Below are positions 54,581 to 63,864 of a DNA stretch of 64,000 nucleotides, piece after piece. Under the pieces are notes generated by a model, which was not told the origin of the DNA, ran no database searches, and saw nothing but the letters and a program-made list of their open reading frames with translations. The first letter of the stretch is position 1; the number at the start of each line of letters is the position of its first letter. The stretch lies in NCBI RefSeq assembly GCF_036655075.1, contig NZ_JAVVQU010000002.1, positions 87,648-151,647 of the forward strand. The letters are read 5' to 3'. Made by a program: the position numbers and the translations under genes. Source of the stretch: Holtiella sp036655075. GTDB lineage: Bacteria > Bacillota > Clostridia > Lachnospirales > Cellulosilyticaceae.

Positions 54581-55798
54581 TTAAGCTAAACTTACTTGCA
54601 TATCCATTACAAGACATCTCATATTGTCTTTGACTACATCTTTTGTACAGCCTCTATAATCTTTCCCAAACATTTCATAGAGATTACTTGCAATATTAAT
54701 GAGCGGCAAACGCCCAAGCATCTTCTCACCATCTGTCAAAATAGCATGTTGAACAGGATAACCAAAGTGTCCCTCCGGTGTATAGTCTCCACCCCCAGCC
54801 ATAACGACTAATACGCCTAACTCCCCATTTAAAAGCTCTTTCAATGTTCGTTCTGAAGGTTTAACATAGCTATCTGGAATATTTAAAGTGGGTGTGCCAT
54901 CGTACTCGCAAGTGCTACTGCCTGTATGTTGCAAACCATAGAGGCGTGCTGTCTTCTTATCTGTGTAAGGTGCTATAATCTTTCCATTCTCAATAAAGTT
55001 GTAAGTATAGTCTGTATTCATATACCCTTCTGCATCAAAGAAAGGCGCCATATAGCCCTCTTTCATATTTTGACCATAAGTAAAATCTGGGTGGAACTTT
55101 TGTTCTCCCATACAATCCTTAAATAGTGAGCTTCCCCTACCTACACTTTCTCCGTTTAACTCTTGTCTTAACTTAGGCTCTACCAACTGCAGGTCTAAAA
55201 TAACGGGAAGTTTTCCTTCATGAGGCAACTCAACCTCTGTGGTATAAGAGCCTACAACACGTGCCACTTCTGCCCTAATCTTCTTTATATTCCATTCACG
55301 GTCTATTTGGACAACCCCTGTATCAAAGACATTGACCGAACTTTTCTCTCTTACTAAGAGCATCACTGTAATCATCAAGTCTCTATCACACAAGGAAACT
55401 TCTTGATCATTTTCAAGTTTGACACACATTTCTTCCATATTAATCTTATTAGAAAAACTAAAGTTAGGGTAAGTCTCGCGTAAGTAACTTAAAAGTCCTT
55501 CCACTTCTTGGATGAAATCCACTTCATCAAACTCTATTTCTCTACGGTCTCTATAGACTTTCTGTGCCTTACTCACTTCTTCTTCATACGGTATTTTCAA
55601 ACTTAAGTTACTCACAGCCTCTTGTTCTAAAGCTGCTAAGTCAGGTGTACCGATTCCTCCTGCAACCCCTATGTACCCATCTTCATAGACTCTATAGCCC
55701 GTTTTTTGAATATTTTTCTTTCTTACAGACTCTAATTTAGTATCCACAATGTTGAGTGAAACTTGTTTCACGATTGTGGTGTAAATTTCTTTAACCAT
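54581..55798 (-). CDS. TldE/PmbA-like subunit of the TldD/E protease
   Basis: TldD and TldE form a complex that cleaves small unfolded peptides. This 405-residue protein is the non-catalytic TldE-type partner: it has the N-terminal region GYRVYEDGYIGVAGG and the C-terminal beta domain (NGELGVLVVMAGGGDYTPEGHFG) but no HExxxH. It starts 12 bases after the tldD stop, indicating an operon. Confidence 0.85.
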   Translation of the reverse strand: MVKEIYTTIVKQVSLNIVDTKLESVRKKNIQKTGYRVYEDGYIGVAGGIGTPDLAALEQEAVSNLSLKIPYEEEVSKAQKVYRDRREIEFDEVDFIQEVEGLLSYLRETYPNFSFSNKINMEEMCVKLENDQEVSLCDRDLMITVMLLVREKSSVNVFDTGVVQIDREWNIKKIRAEVARVVGSYTTEVELPHEGKLPVILDLQLVEPKLRQELNGESVGRGSSLFKDCMGEQKFHPDFTYGQNMKEGYMAPFFDAEGYMNTDYTYNFIENGKIIAPYTDKKTARLYGLQHTGSSTCEYDGTPTLNIPDSYVKPSERTLKELLNGELGVLVVMAGGGDYTPEGHFGYPVQHAILTDGEKMLGRLPLINIASNLYEMFGKDYRGCTKDVVKDNMRCLVMDMQVSLA

Positions 55799-55810
55799 AT
55801 CTATCTCCCC

Positions 55811-57148
55811 TTATTGTACGTCTAAATTTTGCACTCTTATATAGGGTCCACCAAACCCTACAGGTAATGGATACTGCTCCATCTTGCCACACCCACCACT
55901 TGTAAAACTAAAGTATTCCACTTCATTTGAAATCCCATCAATGAGGTAAAGTGTCTCCATCACATTCCCTGTCACAACAGCAACTGTTAAAGGCTCTGCA
56001 ATTTGTCCCCCTCTAATTCTATAGGCACGCTTAGGTGCAATGGTAAAGACACTCATACCTGATCCATGAGCAATATCCTCTACATAAATCCCATCTTCTA
56101 CCCCTGCGAAGAGTTCCGCTTTTGTAAGTGTCCCCTTATCTATATAAGTACTCGTCATTCTTACAATAGGCTCAAACTCAAAGTCCTTAGCACGCCCATT
56201 ACCTGTTACCCCTTCTTCTAAAACATCTGCTGTAGATGCTGTATGTAGCCTACCTACTAGCTTACCATCTCGAATGAGATAGTTGACCCTGGCTCTATTT
56301 CCCTCATCGTCAAAAGGCGTATAGCCTGCCCCCTCTAAATCTCCTCGGTCAATGATATTTAAAGTGTCTACACCAACAGTTTTGCCTATGCACCACTCCG
56401 CCTTCATGGTTTCACTGCCTAGCATCAAATCCGCTTCACTTTTGTGCCCAAAACTTTCATGGGCAAATACCCCTGTGGCTACAGGTGCAAAAATCACTGT
56501 ATACTTCCCAGGCTCAACAGGCACTGCCTCTTGAATAAACTTACAATCTTTTTCAATACTTTCGCCCACTTCCTTATGAAGATGGTTTAAAGCCTCAAAT
56601 GTAGCCCCTGAAGATTGATACGCGTTGTCAAAGCGTTTGCCTTCCACATTCAAAGTATAGCCTACAATAAGTCCACTGGTTTCTTTGTCATAGCAAAGGT
56701 TAGCCCCTTTACTAGAATAAAAAGATTTGACTACTGAGCGTCCTAAATAGCGTACAGTATATTCTTTAACTGCTACAAACTGCTTAACCGTTTGGGCATA
56801 GTCACGTAGTAGGTCTGCTTGTTCCACCTTTGTAATCTTCCTAATGGTTCTTGCCTCATCATTCATCCGTTTTTCTTGATGAACTTCCAACCTTTGCACA
56901 ATAGGATGCGCCTCAATGTTCGGATGAGGTGTTGCCATCCTAGCTAATTGTTCAATCTCTTCATCAATTTGATCTAACTGCGTCGTAGCACTATAATACC
57001 ATTTTTGCCCATCAAAAATACGAATAAAAGCCCCCCGATAATGACGTTGCTTATTTTCTTTTAACGTATCATTTTGCAGCCGAGTTTGCGCTTCAAATAC
57101 ATCTTCAATACGTACATCTGTGTAAAGATTCTTAGGAAAACTAAACAT
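55811..57148 (-). CDS. tldD: TldD-type metallopeptidase
   Basis: The catalytic subunit of the TldD/E complex. The 445 residues contain the HExxxH motif HESFGH at 230-235, preceded by ATGVFA, and the downstream VNYLIRDGKLVGRLHT and C-terminal FTSGGCGKMEQYPLPVGFGGP with a conserved cysteine. The ATG follows AGGGGG. It is first in the tldD-tldE pair. The whole catalytic domain is intact. Confidence 0.92.
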   Translation of the reverse strand: MFSFPKNLYTDVRIEDVFEAQTRLQNDTLKENKQRHYRGAFIRIFDGQKWYYSATTQLDQIDEEIEQLARMATPHPNIEAHPIVQRLEVHQEKRMNDEARTIRKITKVEQADLLRDYAQTVKQFVAVKEYTVRYLGRSVVKSFYSSKGANLCYDKETSGLIVGYTLNVEGKRFDNAYQSSGATFEALNHLHKEVGESIEKDCKFIQEAVPVEPGKYTVIFAPVATGVFAHESFGHKSEADLMLGSETMKAEWCIGKTVGVDTLNIIDRGDLEGAGYTPFDDEGNRARVNYLIRDGKLVGRLHTASTADVLEEGVTGNGRAKDFEFEPIVRMTSTYIDKGTLTKAELFAGVEDGIYVEDIAHGSGMSVFTIAPKRAYRIRGGQIAEPLTVAVVTGNVMETLYLIDGISNEVEYFSFTSGGCGKMEQYPLPVGFGGPYIRVQNLDVQ

Positions 57149-57308
57149 GAATGACCCCCTTGGAAATTATTGGATATATTATATTATAAGTTAAACTTGT
57201 AAACTTGTACATAATACATACAAATTTTACACATTATTTATCTATTTACTTATGAATCTCTCATTTTAAAGTCTACCACCTTTCATATTCTAAAAAATCT
57301 TTTTAACC

Positions 57309-57348
57309 CAAAACACACCCTCTACCGAACGCTTGGTAGAGGGTATGT
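57309..57348 (-). terminator. Terminator after the SLH-domain gene
   Basis: Inverted repeat CCCTCTACC / GGTAGAGGG with an 8-base loop, then GTGTGTTTT on minus. Confidence 0.75.
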
Positions 57349-57360
57349 TTTACTGAATCC

Positions 57361-58059
57361 TTATTTAATAGTGTGAGTATGTTCTACTGCTGCAAATAAA
57401 ATTTCCTCATACGCCCAGTGATTGCTTTCTAAGTCACTGAATAAATTTGGAATCTTGACATCACTACAATTTCTTTCAAATACACGATTTAAAGTGGTCA
57501 CCGCTTCTGCACGGGTAATCGTTTGGTCTGCATTAAAACTGTTTGCATAATTAGATTTACGAATTTTTTGCACTTTTTCAATCATCACTGTAGCTTCTTG
57601 TGTTGTAATGGCATCAAAAGGTCTAAAAGAACCATCTTCATAACCTGTTACAATCCCAACACTCTCTAAGTAACCTATATAGGCATTGCTATAACGATTT
57701 GGGCGAATATCATCAAAAGAAGAAAGAATGTCTGTACTTTTACCTTCTAATAAAAGACGTGCAATCATTGTCCCAAATTCTTCACGGGTTACAGCACGCT
57801 CAGCTCTAAACGTGCCATCCTCATAACCTACAATATAGGGAAGGTGCTCAACTTCACAAGGTATTTCTGGTATCACTGGGAAAGTTGGGAAATTCGGCCA
57901 CTCAATTTGTGGACGGTCGCCCTCAGGTTGTGTGGGTTGTGGTACATAAAGATTTTCCTCATCTTCACATTCATTGACATAGGCATATACAGGTACTTGT
58001 GCAACTGCAAATAAACTCACTAAACAAGCTGCCATTATTTTTTTATATTTAAAATTCAT
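57361..58059 (-). CDS. Secreted SLH-domain protein
   Basis: A 232-residue exported protein. It has an N-terminal signal peptide (KIMAACLVSLFAVAQVPVYA, cleavage near residue 28), a Pro-rich linker, then SLH motifs: VGYEDGTFRAERAVTREE, VTGYEDGSFRPFDAITTQE, and a partial third (FNADQTITRAEAVTTL). SLH repeats bind pyruvylated cell wall polymers. I chose ATG at 58059, eight bases after AGGGG. No catalytic domain, so it may be a wall-anchoring or structural protein. Confidence 0.85.
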   Translation of the reverse strand: MNFKYKKIMAACLVSLFAVAQVPVYAYVNECEDEENLYVPQPTQPEGDRPQIEWPNFPTFPVIPEIPCEVEHLPYIVGYEDGTFRAERAVTREEFGTMIARLLLEGKSTDILSSFDDIRPNRYSNAYIGYLESVGIVTGYEDGSFRPFDAITTQEATVMIEKVQKIRKSNYANSFNADQTITRAEAVTTLNRVFERNCSDVKIPNLFSDLESNHWAYEEILFAAVEHTHTIK

Positions 58060-58473
58060 TTTCAAATCCCCTCCTCAATTTACATCTTCATTTATAGAGC
58101 AAGTATACCCTACCCCTTTACAAAATGTCCATGATTTAGGAGTAATTACAAGTTATTTCCAGATTACTATCCCTTGATTTTCCATTAGTCTACACCCCTA
58201 TACCCTCTTCATATTTTGTCTTACTTTATTAGACTTATCCCTGTTGGTGATGCTATTAAAGATTCCTACATAAAAGCTGAAATTATCTGATACTTTGTTG
58301 AGAGATTTTGTTATAATAAAGCTCTACTTATCGACTAGATATTTTATGTGGTATTCCGGTCAGTCAAACTTTGGAGGCATAGAAAATTCTTTTACAAAAG
58401 ATGCTAATGAAATCTAAAAAATAGAATGGATTAGTAGGTATTACAAATTAGGATTTGGAAAGAGGATGATAAA
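58060..58473. other. Non-coding stretch of about 414 bases
   Basis: AT-rich and without a recognisable gene. The last part (about 58270-58475) reads on plus as a degraded frame ending (after an in-frame TAA) in LGFGKRMIK and a TGA that overlaps the ATG of the next gene; this looks like the eroded 3' end of a former upstream gene. Confidence 0.5.
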
Positions 58474-58986
58474 ATGATTATTTTAATTGCAGGTGCTTCA
58501 CACACTGGGAAAACTGTATTGGCACAAAAGATATTAGAAAAATACAAATTTACATATTTATCTATTGACCATTTAAAAATGGGACTTATTAGAAGTGGTA
58601 ATACAGAATTAACGCCAGATGACGACGAGGAATTGGTTCCTTATCTTTGGGCTATTGTTAAAGAAATTATCAAAACAGCAATCGAAAATCGCCAAAACCT
58701 TGTAGTTGAAGGATGCTATATTCCTTTTGATTGGAAAAATGATTTCGATAATGAATATTTAAAAGAAATTAAGTATTATTGTCTTGTTATGACTAAAGAG
58801 TATATCGAAAACCACTTTTCAGATGTTAAACAATATGCTAGTTCTATTGAAATGCGACTTGATGATTCATACTGTACAGTAGAATCAATGATAGAAGAAA
58901 ATGTTGAAAACTTGCGATTGTGCAAAGAGCATGACTGTACCTATATTTTAATAGACACTGAGTATAAGGTAGCGATTGAACTATAA
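58474..58986 (+). CDS. P-loop kinase-like protein, function unknown
   Basis: A 170-residue protein with a Walker A motif GASHTGKT (7-14), a YLSIDHLKMGL segment (like the substrate/magnesium region of small-molecule kinases), and ENRQNLVVEGCYIPFDW as a possible Walker B region. The fold resembles adenylate kinase, 2-phosphoglycerate kinase-like or zeta-toxin-like P-loop proteins; no assignment is safe. It is more AT-rich than its neighbours and stands alone, consistent with horizontal gain. The ATG lies behind AAAGAGG. Confidence 0.7.
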   Translation: MIILIAGASHTGKTVLAQKILEKYKFTYLSIDHLKMGLIRSGNTELTPDDDEELVPYLWAIVKEIIKTAIENRQNLVVEGCYIPFDWKNDFDNEYLKEIKYYCLVMTKEYIENHFSDVKQYASSIEMRLDDSYCTVESMIEENVENLRLCKEHDCTYILIDTEYKVAIEL

Positions 58987-59113
58987 AGTCCAGTTTACTA
59001 ATCAATATAAATATATTTTCAACCAAACAATAGATAGTTGTTTAATAGGGATTATTTATAGTTAATGGAGGATTTGCAAATGAATATTGAAACAAGTAGT
59101 TATTCCTACACCC

Positions 59114-59157
59114 AAAAGGGGGATGTTGCATCATGTGATATGCAACATCCCCCTTTT
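59114..59157. terminator. Strong bidirectional terminator near the TSUP gene
   Basis: An 18-bp perfect inverted repeat (AAAAGGGGGATGTTGCAT and complement) around an 8-base loop, with A/T runs both sides. Confidence 0.9.
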
Positions 59158-59171
59158 ACTTTTCCCTATCC

Positions 59172-59939
59172 TTAACCTAAAAACAAATCATACCCTATTT
59201 TAATCATAAGCAACAATAGCACCACCATAAACATAGGGCGAATAAGTTTCTTCCCACCTTTGATGGCAAGTCCTGCCCCAACCCAGTTCCCCGCAATCCC
59301 AAACAGTGCAGCAGGAATCCCTATACTCCATAAGATTTTTCCATTTAAGGCAAAAGTCACAAAGGCTGCCACATTTGATGCCAGGTTAACCACTTTTGCA
59401 TTCCCAGAGGCGGTTACTAGGTCAAACCCAATAACGCCTGTGTACACAAGGATAAGGAAAGTTCCTGTCCCAGGTCCAAAGAACCCATCATACATCCCAA
59501 TGAGAAAGCCTGAAAGGAGAGAAAGGACAATCATTCTTACTTTATTTTCTTCTACCCTACCCTCTTGGTCTCCAAAGTCTTTCTTACAGATAAGAAAAAC
59601 GGCAATAATGGGTAAAAGCACTAAAAGCGTATAGCTTAAATAACGCTCATCCAAAATCATATTCAAGGTAGCACCCAATGGCGAACCCACTAATGCTGCC
59701 CCTGCGGAAGTCAATGCTGCTATGTAGTGAATTTTTTTGTTCTTCATAAATCTCACTGTGGAAAGCAGCGTTCCAAAAGTAGATGAACACTTATTCGTCC
59801 CTGTAGCCAAGTGAGGTGGCAAGCCTGCAGCCATATAGGCTGGGAGCGAAATAAGCCCCCCTCCACCTACAATGGCATCAATGACACCTGCCAAAAAGAC
59901 AAGTGGGCATATAATCATTAACACTTTAAAAAATTCCAT
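59172..59939 (-). CDS. TSUP-family (TauE/SafE) membrane transporter
   Basis: A 255-residue membrane protein with seven to eight helices. The family signature is GVIDAIVGGGGLISLPAYMAAGLPP at 20-44 followed by ATGTNKCSSTFG; the second half repeats the pattern around DGFFGPGTGTFL. TSUP members carry sulfite, sulfonates or other anions; substrate is not predictable here. Its 5' end lies 73 bases from the MYG1 gene stop. Confidence 0.88.
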   Translation of the reverse strand: MEFFKVLMIICPLVFLAGVIDAIVGGGGLISLPAYMAAGLPPHLATGTNKCSSTFGTLLSTVRFMKNKKIHYIAALTSAGAALVGSPLGATLNMILDERYLSYTLLVLLPIIAVFLICKKDFGDQEGRVEENKVRMIVLSLLSGFLIGMYDGFFGPGTGTFLILVYTGVIGFDLVTASGNAKVVNLASNVAAFVTFALNGKILWSIGIPAALFGIAGNWVGAGLAIKGGKKLIRPMFMVVLLLLMIKIGYDLFLG

Positions 59940-60012
59940 TAAAATCCCCCCTAAAATCCAATCTTGTTACTCACTACTTGCCTATCGTACTTTTTTAGTA
60001 GCGTCCTTAATC

Positions 60013-60933
60013 TCACTTCCCCTGACTTTTAGCTTCTTCCACAGCAAGTGCTGCCATCTTCAATGCACCTTCTTCGGTCTCATTTCCACATATAAATAGA
60101 TTTGGATGGCAGAAGATACAGTCCTCTATACCTGTTAACTCTGAAAGGGCTTCATCTCTTAAGGCACCCCAAGCTACGGGTAAGTCCACTCTTGCCTCAA
60201 AGCTATCTTTTTCTTTAGGTACTGTTTGCACCCGGTAGGACCCTGCAATGTCTTGGAATACAACAAACCATACATGTCCTTCTGGATCTTGTTCTAAAAG
60301 CAAATCTTTCCACTTTACAGACTCGGTTAAAAGCAAAAGATGGGTTTCTTGAATCGGTTGGCTTTGAAGCGCTTCTTCCATATAATAGACACTTTTGTAG
60401 TACTCCCCAAATCGCATCACTAAACGGCTTAAGTAATGTTCAGCAAAGGCCACTGCTTCCATAAAGGCCTCATCTACAGTGTGGGTTTCTTGTTGAAGTG
60501 GCATATAGCTACTCACAATTTGTGAAAGTGTTGTCACTGGTGACTCAAAGTTATTAAGAGCAATGCCATTGTCCCCAGCATCTATTTGAATAATAAATTC
60601 ATCAGCTACTTTCTTACTTAATGTTTCTTGCTCTTCTTCTTTAAGATGTGGACAAAACTTAGTGACATAATCTTTGCCAAAGTCACGCCATAAGAGGCCA
60701 AAGGCGCAGTAAGGGATTCCATCTTCCCTAAGCTCTTTGTCCATTTGATGATGGTCATAACGCCCTTCTCCAACATCTGCTACCACGTCACATGTTGCAA
60801 GCACTTCCTCCTTGCGTGTACGTACTACCTCTATTCCCGGGTATAGGCCTTTCATCATGGCTACACCAAATACTTCATCTGAATGAAAAACACCGTTATG
60901 TACGGCCATTTTCTTAATTACTCTTCCTGTCAT
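60013..60933 (-). CDS. MYG1/UPF0160 family putative exonuclease
   Basis: A 306-residue protein of the MYG1 family (DHH-like phosphoesterase fold). Visible motifs are HNGVFHSDEVFGVAMM and DVGEGRYDHHQ, with later IDAGDNGI. Eukaryotic MYG1 is a 3'-5' RNA exonuclease; bacterial members are uncharacterised. I chose ATG at 60933, six bases after AAGGAG. Confidence 0.88.
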   Translation of the reverse strand: MTGRVIKKMAVHNGVFHSDEVFGVAMMKGLYPGIEVVRTRKEEVLATCDVVADVGEGRYDHHQMDKELREDGIPYCAFGLLWRDFGKDYVTKFCPHLKEEEQETLSKKVADEFIIQIDAGDNGIALNNFESPVTTLSQIVSSYMPLQQETHTVDEAFMEAVAFAEHYLSRLVMRFGEYYKSVYYMEEALQSQPIQETHLLLLTESVKWKDLLLEQDPEGHVWFVVFQDIAGSYRVQTVPKEKDSFEARVDLPVAWGALRDEALSELTGIEDCIFCHPNLFICGNETEEGALKMAALAVEEAKSQGK

Positions 60934-61066
60934 CACGTTCTCCTTATTGGTCTTTTTTACACATTCACCTTGCATTATACTTTTTCTTTTTCCTATTAAA
61001 AAGGCTACGATCATATGTATTTTTATATTTTACACTTTTTTTGACCAAAAAGGTAGTAACTTATGC

Positions 61067-61092
61067 TTGACTTTTGACGTAAAGGATATAAT
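61067..61092 (+). promoter_or_regulatory. Possible prfC promoter
   Basis: TTGACT followed after 14 bases by TATAAT (short spacing), or by TAATAA after 16. Position about 85 bases before prfC is sensible, but spacing is not ideal. Confidence 0.4.
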
Positions 61093-61175
61093 AATTACAG
61101 AGATTGCACCCTAAAAAATGCGTTGTTAAACTCTAAAAAGAGATTTAAATATAGATCAAATAAGGATGGTTGAAT

Positions 61176-62777
61176 ATGTCATTAGAAAACACTATGGATG
61201 AAATCCAAAAAAGAAGAACCTTTGCCATCATTTCTCACCCCGATGCTGGTAAAACCACTTTAACTGAAAAATTCCTACTCTACGGAGGGGCTATTCGTAC
61301 TGCTGGTTCTGTTAAGTCTAGAAGAACACAAAAACATGCTGTATCTGACTGGATGGAAATCGAAAAACAAAGAGGGATTTCTGTTACATCAAGTGTACTT
61401 CAATTTAATTACGATGGTTTCTGTATTAATATCCTAGATACACCAGGACATCAAGATTTCAGTGAAGATACTTACCGTACACTTGTTGCTGCTGATAGTG
61501 CCGTAATGGTGATCGACTCTGCAAAAGGGGTCGAAGAACAAACTAAAAAACTTTTCAAAGTTTGTAAAATGCGCGGCATTCCAATCTTCACTTTCATTAA
61601 CAAATTAGATGCTTCAGGAAAAGACCCTCTAGAGCTTATCGAAGATATTGAAAATGCACTGGGTATTCGTGCCTTCCCTATGGACTGGCCAATCGGCTGT
61701 GGTAAAGGCTTCAAAGGGGTTTACAACCGTCTTAAAAACCACATCGAACTCTTTGCTGATGGAAACCATGGTCAATCTATGGTTGAAGCCATAGAATGTG
61801 ACTTACAAGATGAAAACTTAGCCGAACTTTTAGGCCAAGACCTTTATGCAAAACTTATTGAAGATGTTGAGCTTTTAGATATGGCAGGCGATGACTATAG
61901 CCTTGACCAAATTTTAGCGGGTGAACTTACACCTGTCTTCTTTGGTAGTGCTATGACAAACTTTGGGGTAGAACCTTTCCTTAAAGCTTTCTTAGACATT
62001 ACACAACCACCACAACCTCGTCAAAGTAGCCTTGGTGAAGTCGCGCCTACAGAAGATTATTTCTCAGGTTTCATCTTCAAAATCCAAGCCAACATGAACC
62101 CAGCTCACCGTGACCGTATTGCCTTCCTTCGTATTTGCTCTGGTAAATTCGAAAAAGGGATGATGACTAACTTGGTTCAAAAGAACAAAAAAGTTAAACT
62201 GGCTCAACCTCAACAATTCTTAGCACAAGACCGTGCTATGGTTGACGTGGCTTATCCTGGAGATATCATCGGGATTCACGACCCTGGTATTTTCAATATT
62301 GGAGATACCCTTTGTAGTTCAGATTTAAAACTTGAATATGAAGGTATTCCACAATTTGCACCAGAACACTTTATGAAAATTTCTACAATCAATGCCCTTA
62401 AACGTAAACAATTCTTAAAAGGCGTTTCTCAGCTTGCCGAAGAAGGTTCTGTTCAAGTCTTCAAACCTCGCTTTACCGGTGCTGAAGAACTTATTGTAGG
62501 GGTTGTAGGGGTCCTTCAGTTTGAAGTACTTGAATACCGCTTGAATAATGAATACGGTGTAGAAATCAAGAAACAACACTTACCATACAACTACATCCGT
62601 TGGATTGAGCAAGAAAACTATGACCCAGCTAAGTTTAAACTTACAGCCGACGCTATTGTAGCAGAGACAGAAGATGGTGCGCCTGTTCTTCTTTGCCAAT
62701 ACGAATGGTCTATTCGTCAAGTACTTGAACGTAATGACGATGTTACGCTTCACGAAACACATCTTAGAACAAACTAA
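61176..62777 (+). CDS. prfC: Peptide chain release factor 3
   Basis: RF3 is the GTPase that removes RF1/RF2 after termination. The 533 residues have G1 SHPDAGKTTLTEKFLLYGGAI, G3 DTPGHQDFSEDTYRTL, G4 NKLD, and domains II-III with FGSAMTNFGVEPFL and RFTGAEELIVGVVGVLQFEV. I chose ATG at 61176 after AAGG; a TTG two codons earlier is too near the site. A strong terminator follows. Confidence 0.97.
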   Translation: MSLENTMDEIQKRRTFAIISHPDAGKTTLTEKFLLYGGAIRTAGSVKSRRTQKHAVSDWMEIEKQRGISVTSSVLQFNYDGFCINILDTPGHQDFSEDTYRTLVAADSAVMVIDSAKGVEEQTKKLFKVCKMRGIPIFTFINKLDASGKDPLELIEDIENALGIRAFPMDWPIGCGKGFKGVYNRLKNHIELFADGNHGQSMVEAIECDLQDENLAELLGQDLYAKLIEDVELLDMAGDDYSLDQILAGELTPVFFGSAMTNFGVEPFLKAFLDITQPPQPRQSSLGEVAPTEDYFSGFIFKIQANMNPAHRDRIAFLRICSGKFEKGMMTNLVQKNKKVKLAQPQQFLAQDRAMVDVAYPGDIIGIHDPGIFNIGDTLCSSDLKLEYEGIPQFAPEHFMKISTINALKRKQFLKGVSQLAEEGSVQVFKPRFTGAEELIVGVVGVLQFEVLEYRLNNEYGVEIKKQHLPYNYIRWIEQENYDPAKFKLTADAIVAETEDGAPVLLCQYEWSIRQVLERNDDVTLHETHLRTN

Positions 62778-62794
62778 TCCTTTCATTACATCAT

Positions 62795-62854
62795 AAAAGC
62801 CCACTTAAATCTACCGTTTCCTTGAAACCTTGGTTAGATTTAAGTGGGCTTTTA
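62795..62854. terminator. Bidirectional terminator after prfC
   Basis: AAAAGCCCACTTAAATCTA and its complement form a 19-bp stem around a loop of about 20 bases, ending in a T run on plus and As on the other side; it can also serve the converging membrane-protein gene. Confidence 0.9.
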
Positions 62855-62884
62855 TTACGTGATACCCTATAACCCTATTTATTT

Positions 62885-63355
62885 CTATTCTTGATCACAT
62901 TCCTGTTCAAGAGCCTTTTGTCTTTTTCGGCTCCACCAGTTCATACCCATATAAAGTACAAAACTTGCTCCTGTTGCTACCACAAAAGAAATGCCTATAC
63001 TCATGGCCAAAGCACCACCCTTTTCACTAACGGTTGTAGCATTTCCACTATTTAGAAATACTGTCACTAATGCAATCGTTACACCTGTTACAAGACTATT
63101 GATTACCGCTGTTTTAGTCGCATTTTTCTTAGGTACCACTTCATGCCCACGCATTAATGCACGTATGACAATATAAAGGGATGCGCCAAAAAAACCAACA
63201 AATTCTACCGCATAAGCTTTAAAAGGTGCTTGAAATACATATTGTTGTACAAGTACACTTCCTATTAAATAAACCATTAGTAATTGACAAGCATCACTAC
63301 CAATCTTACGTTTTTCAGATACCACTCTTTCATCTTGCTTTATTGATTTTTTCAT
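62885..63355 (-). CDS. Four-helix membrane protein paired with an XRE regulator
   Basis: A 156-residue protein with four hydrophobic segments (about 23-42, 50-68, 84-105, 117-138) and basic/acidic tails. I do not recognise a characterised family; it looks like the small membrane proteins often encoded next to XRE regulators in clostridia. It starts three bases after the regulator's stop, so both are cotranscribed. A regulator/membrane protein pair may respond to envelope or antimicrobial stress, but this is inference. Confidence 0.7.
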   Translation of the reverse strand: MKKSIKQDERVVSEKRKIGSDACQLLMVYLIGSVLVQQYVFQAPFKAYAVEFVGFFGASLYIVIRALMRGHEVVPKKNATKTAVINSLVTGVTIALVTVFLNSGNATTVSEKGGALAMSIGISFVVATGASFVLYMGMNWWSRKRQKALEQECDQE

Positions 63356-63358
63356 TTT

Positions 63359-63553
63359 CTATTCCTCCCAAAATAATTGATCTAAAGTTTTACCAAGTGC
63401 TTTGCATATAGCAATGCACAAATTTAAAGTGGGGTTGTATTTTCCCGACTCAATAAGTCCTATCGTTTGTCTCGTTACCCCTACCTCATTGGCTAAAGCT
63501 TCTTGGTTCATGTCACATTCCATACGTGCTATTTTCATTCTTTTATTTGGCAT
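63359..63553 (-). CDS. XRE-family transcriptional regulator
   Basis: A 64-residue single-domain regulator. The helix-turn-helix is clear: MNQEALANEVGVTRQTIGLIE, then SGKYNPTLNLCIAICKALG and KTLDQLFWEE. Such YozG-like short XRE proteins usually repress their own operon. AAGGAGG precedes the ATG at 63553. It is followed closely by the membrane protein gene. Confidence 0.9.
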   Translation of the reverse strand: MPNKRMKIARMECDMNQEALANEVGVTRQTIGLIESGKYNPTLNLCIAICKALGKTLDQLFWEE

Positions 63554-63859
63554 TTCTCTACCTCCTTATAGCATCATTGTATAGTATAATTTCTAAAATG
63601 TAAAGTATATATTGCATTTTTCAACACATACTTTACTATTAGCAATGTATCCATTGAATACTCGCTATGTTATAACCCGCCACTTCTTTGCTCAACTTAA
63701 CCGTCTAACTTTGCCAATCGCTTGTCTATTTGATACGCAAAATTGCCCTTTAAGCATAGTTTTTCTCTGCTTTGGACTATAATACGCTTACATCTTTATA
63801 ATTATATATTCCAATAATCGAGGGATAATGGTATGTATTGATAGATATAGTGTTTATTA
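63554..63859. other. Non-coding stretch of about 300 bases
   Basis: AT-rich and without a convincing gene, RNA or hairpin. It contains the undefined promoter region of the XRE gene (AT-rich, with TATACT-like boxes) and leads into the hairpin cluster. Confidence 0.5.
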
Positions 63860-63864
63860 AACTA

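Noticed and set aside
59080..59175. 31-codon plus-strand ORF beginning MNIETSSYSYTQ with a GGAGG site
   Set aside because: It runs through the perfect terminator hairpin and overlaps the TSUP stop; at best the start of a lost gene.
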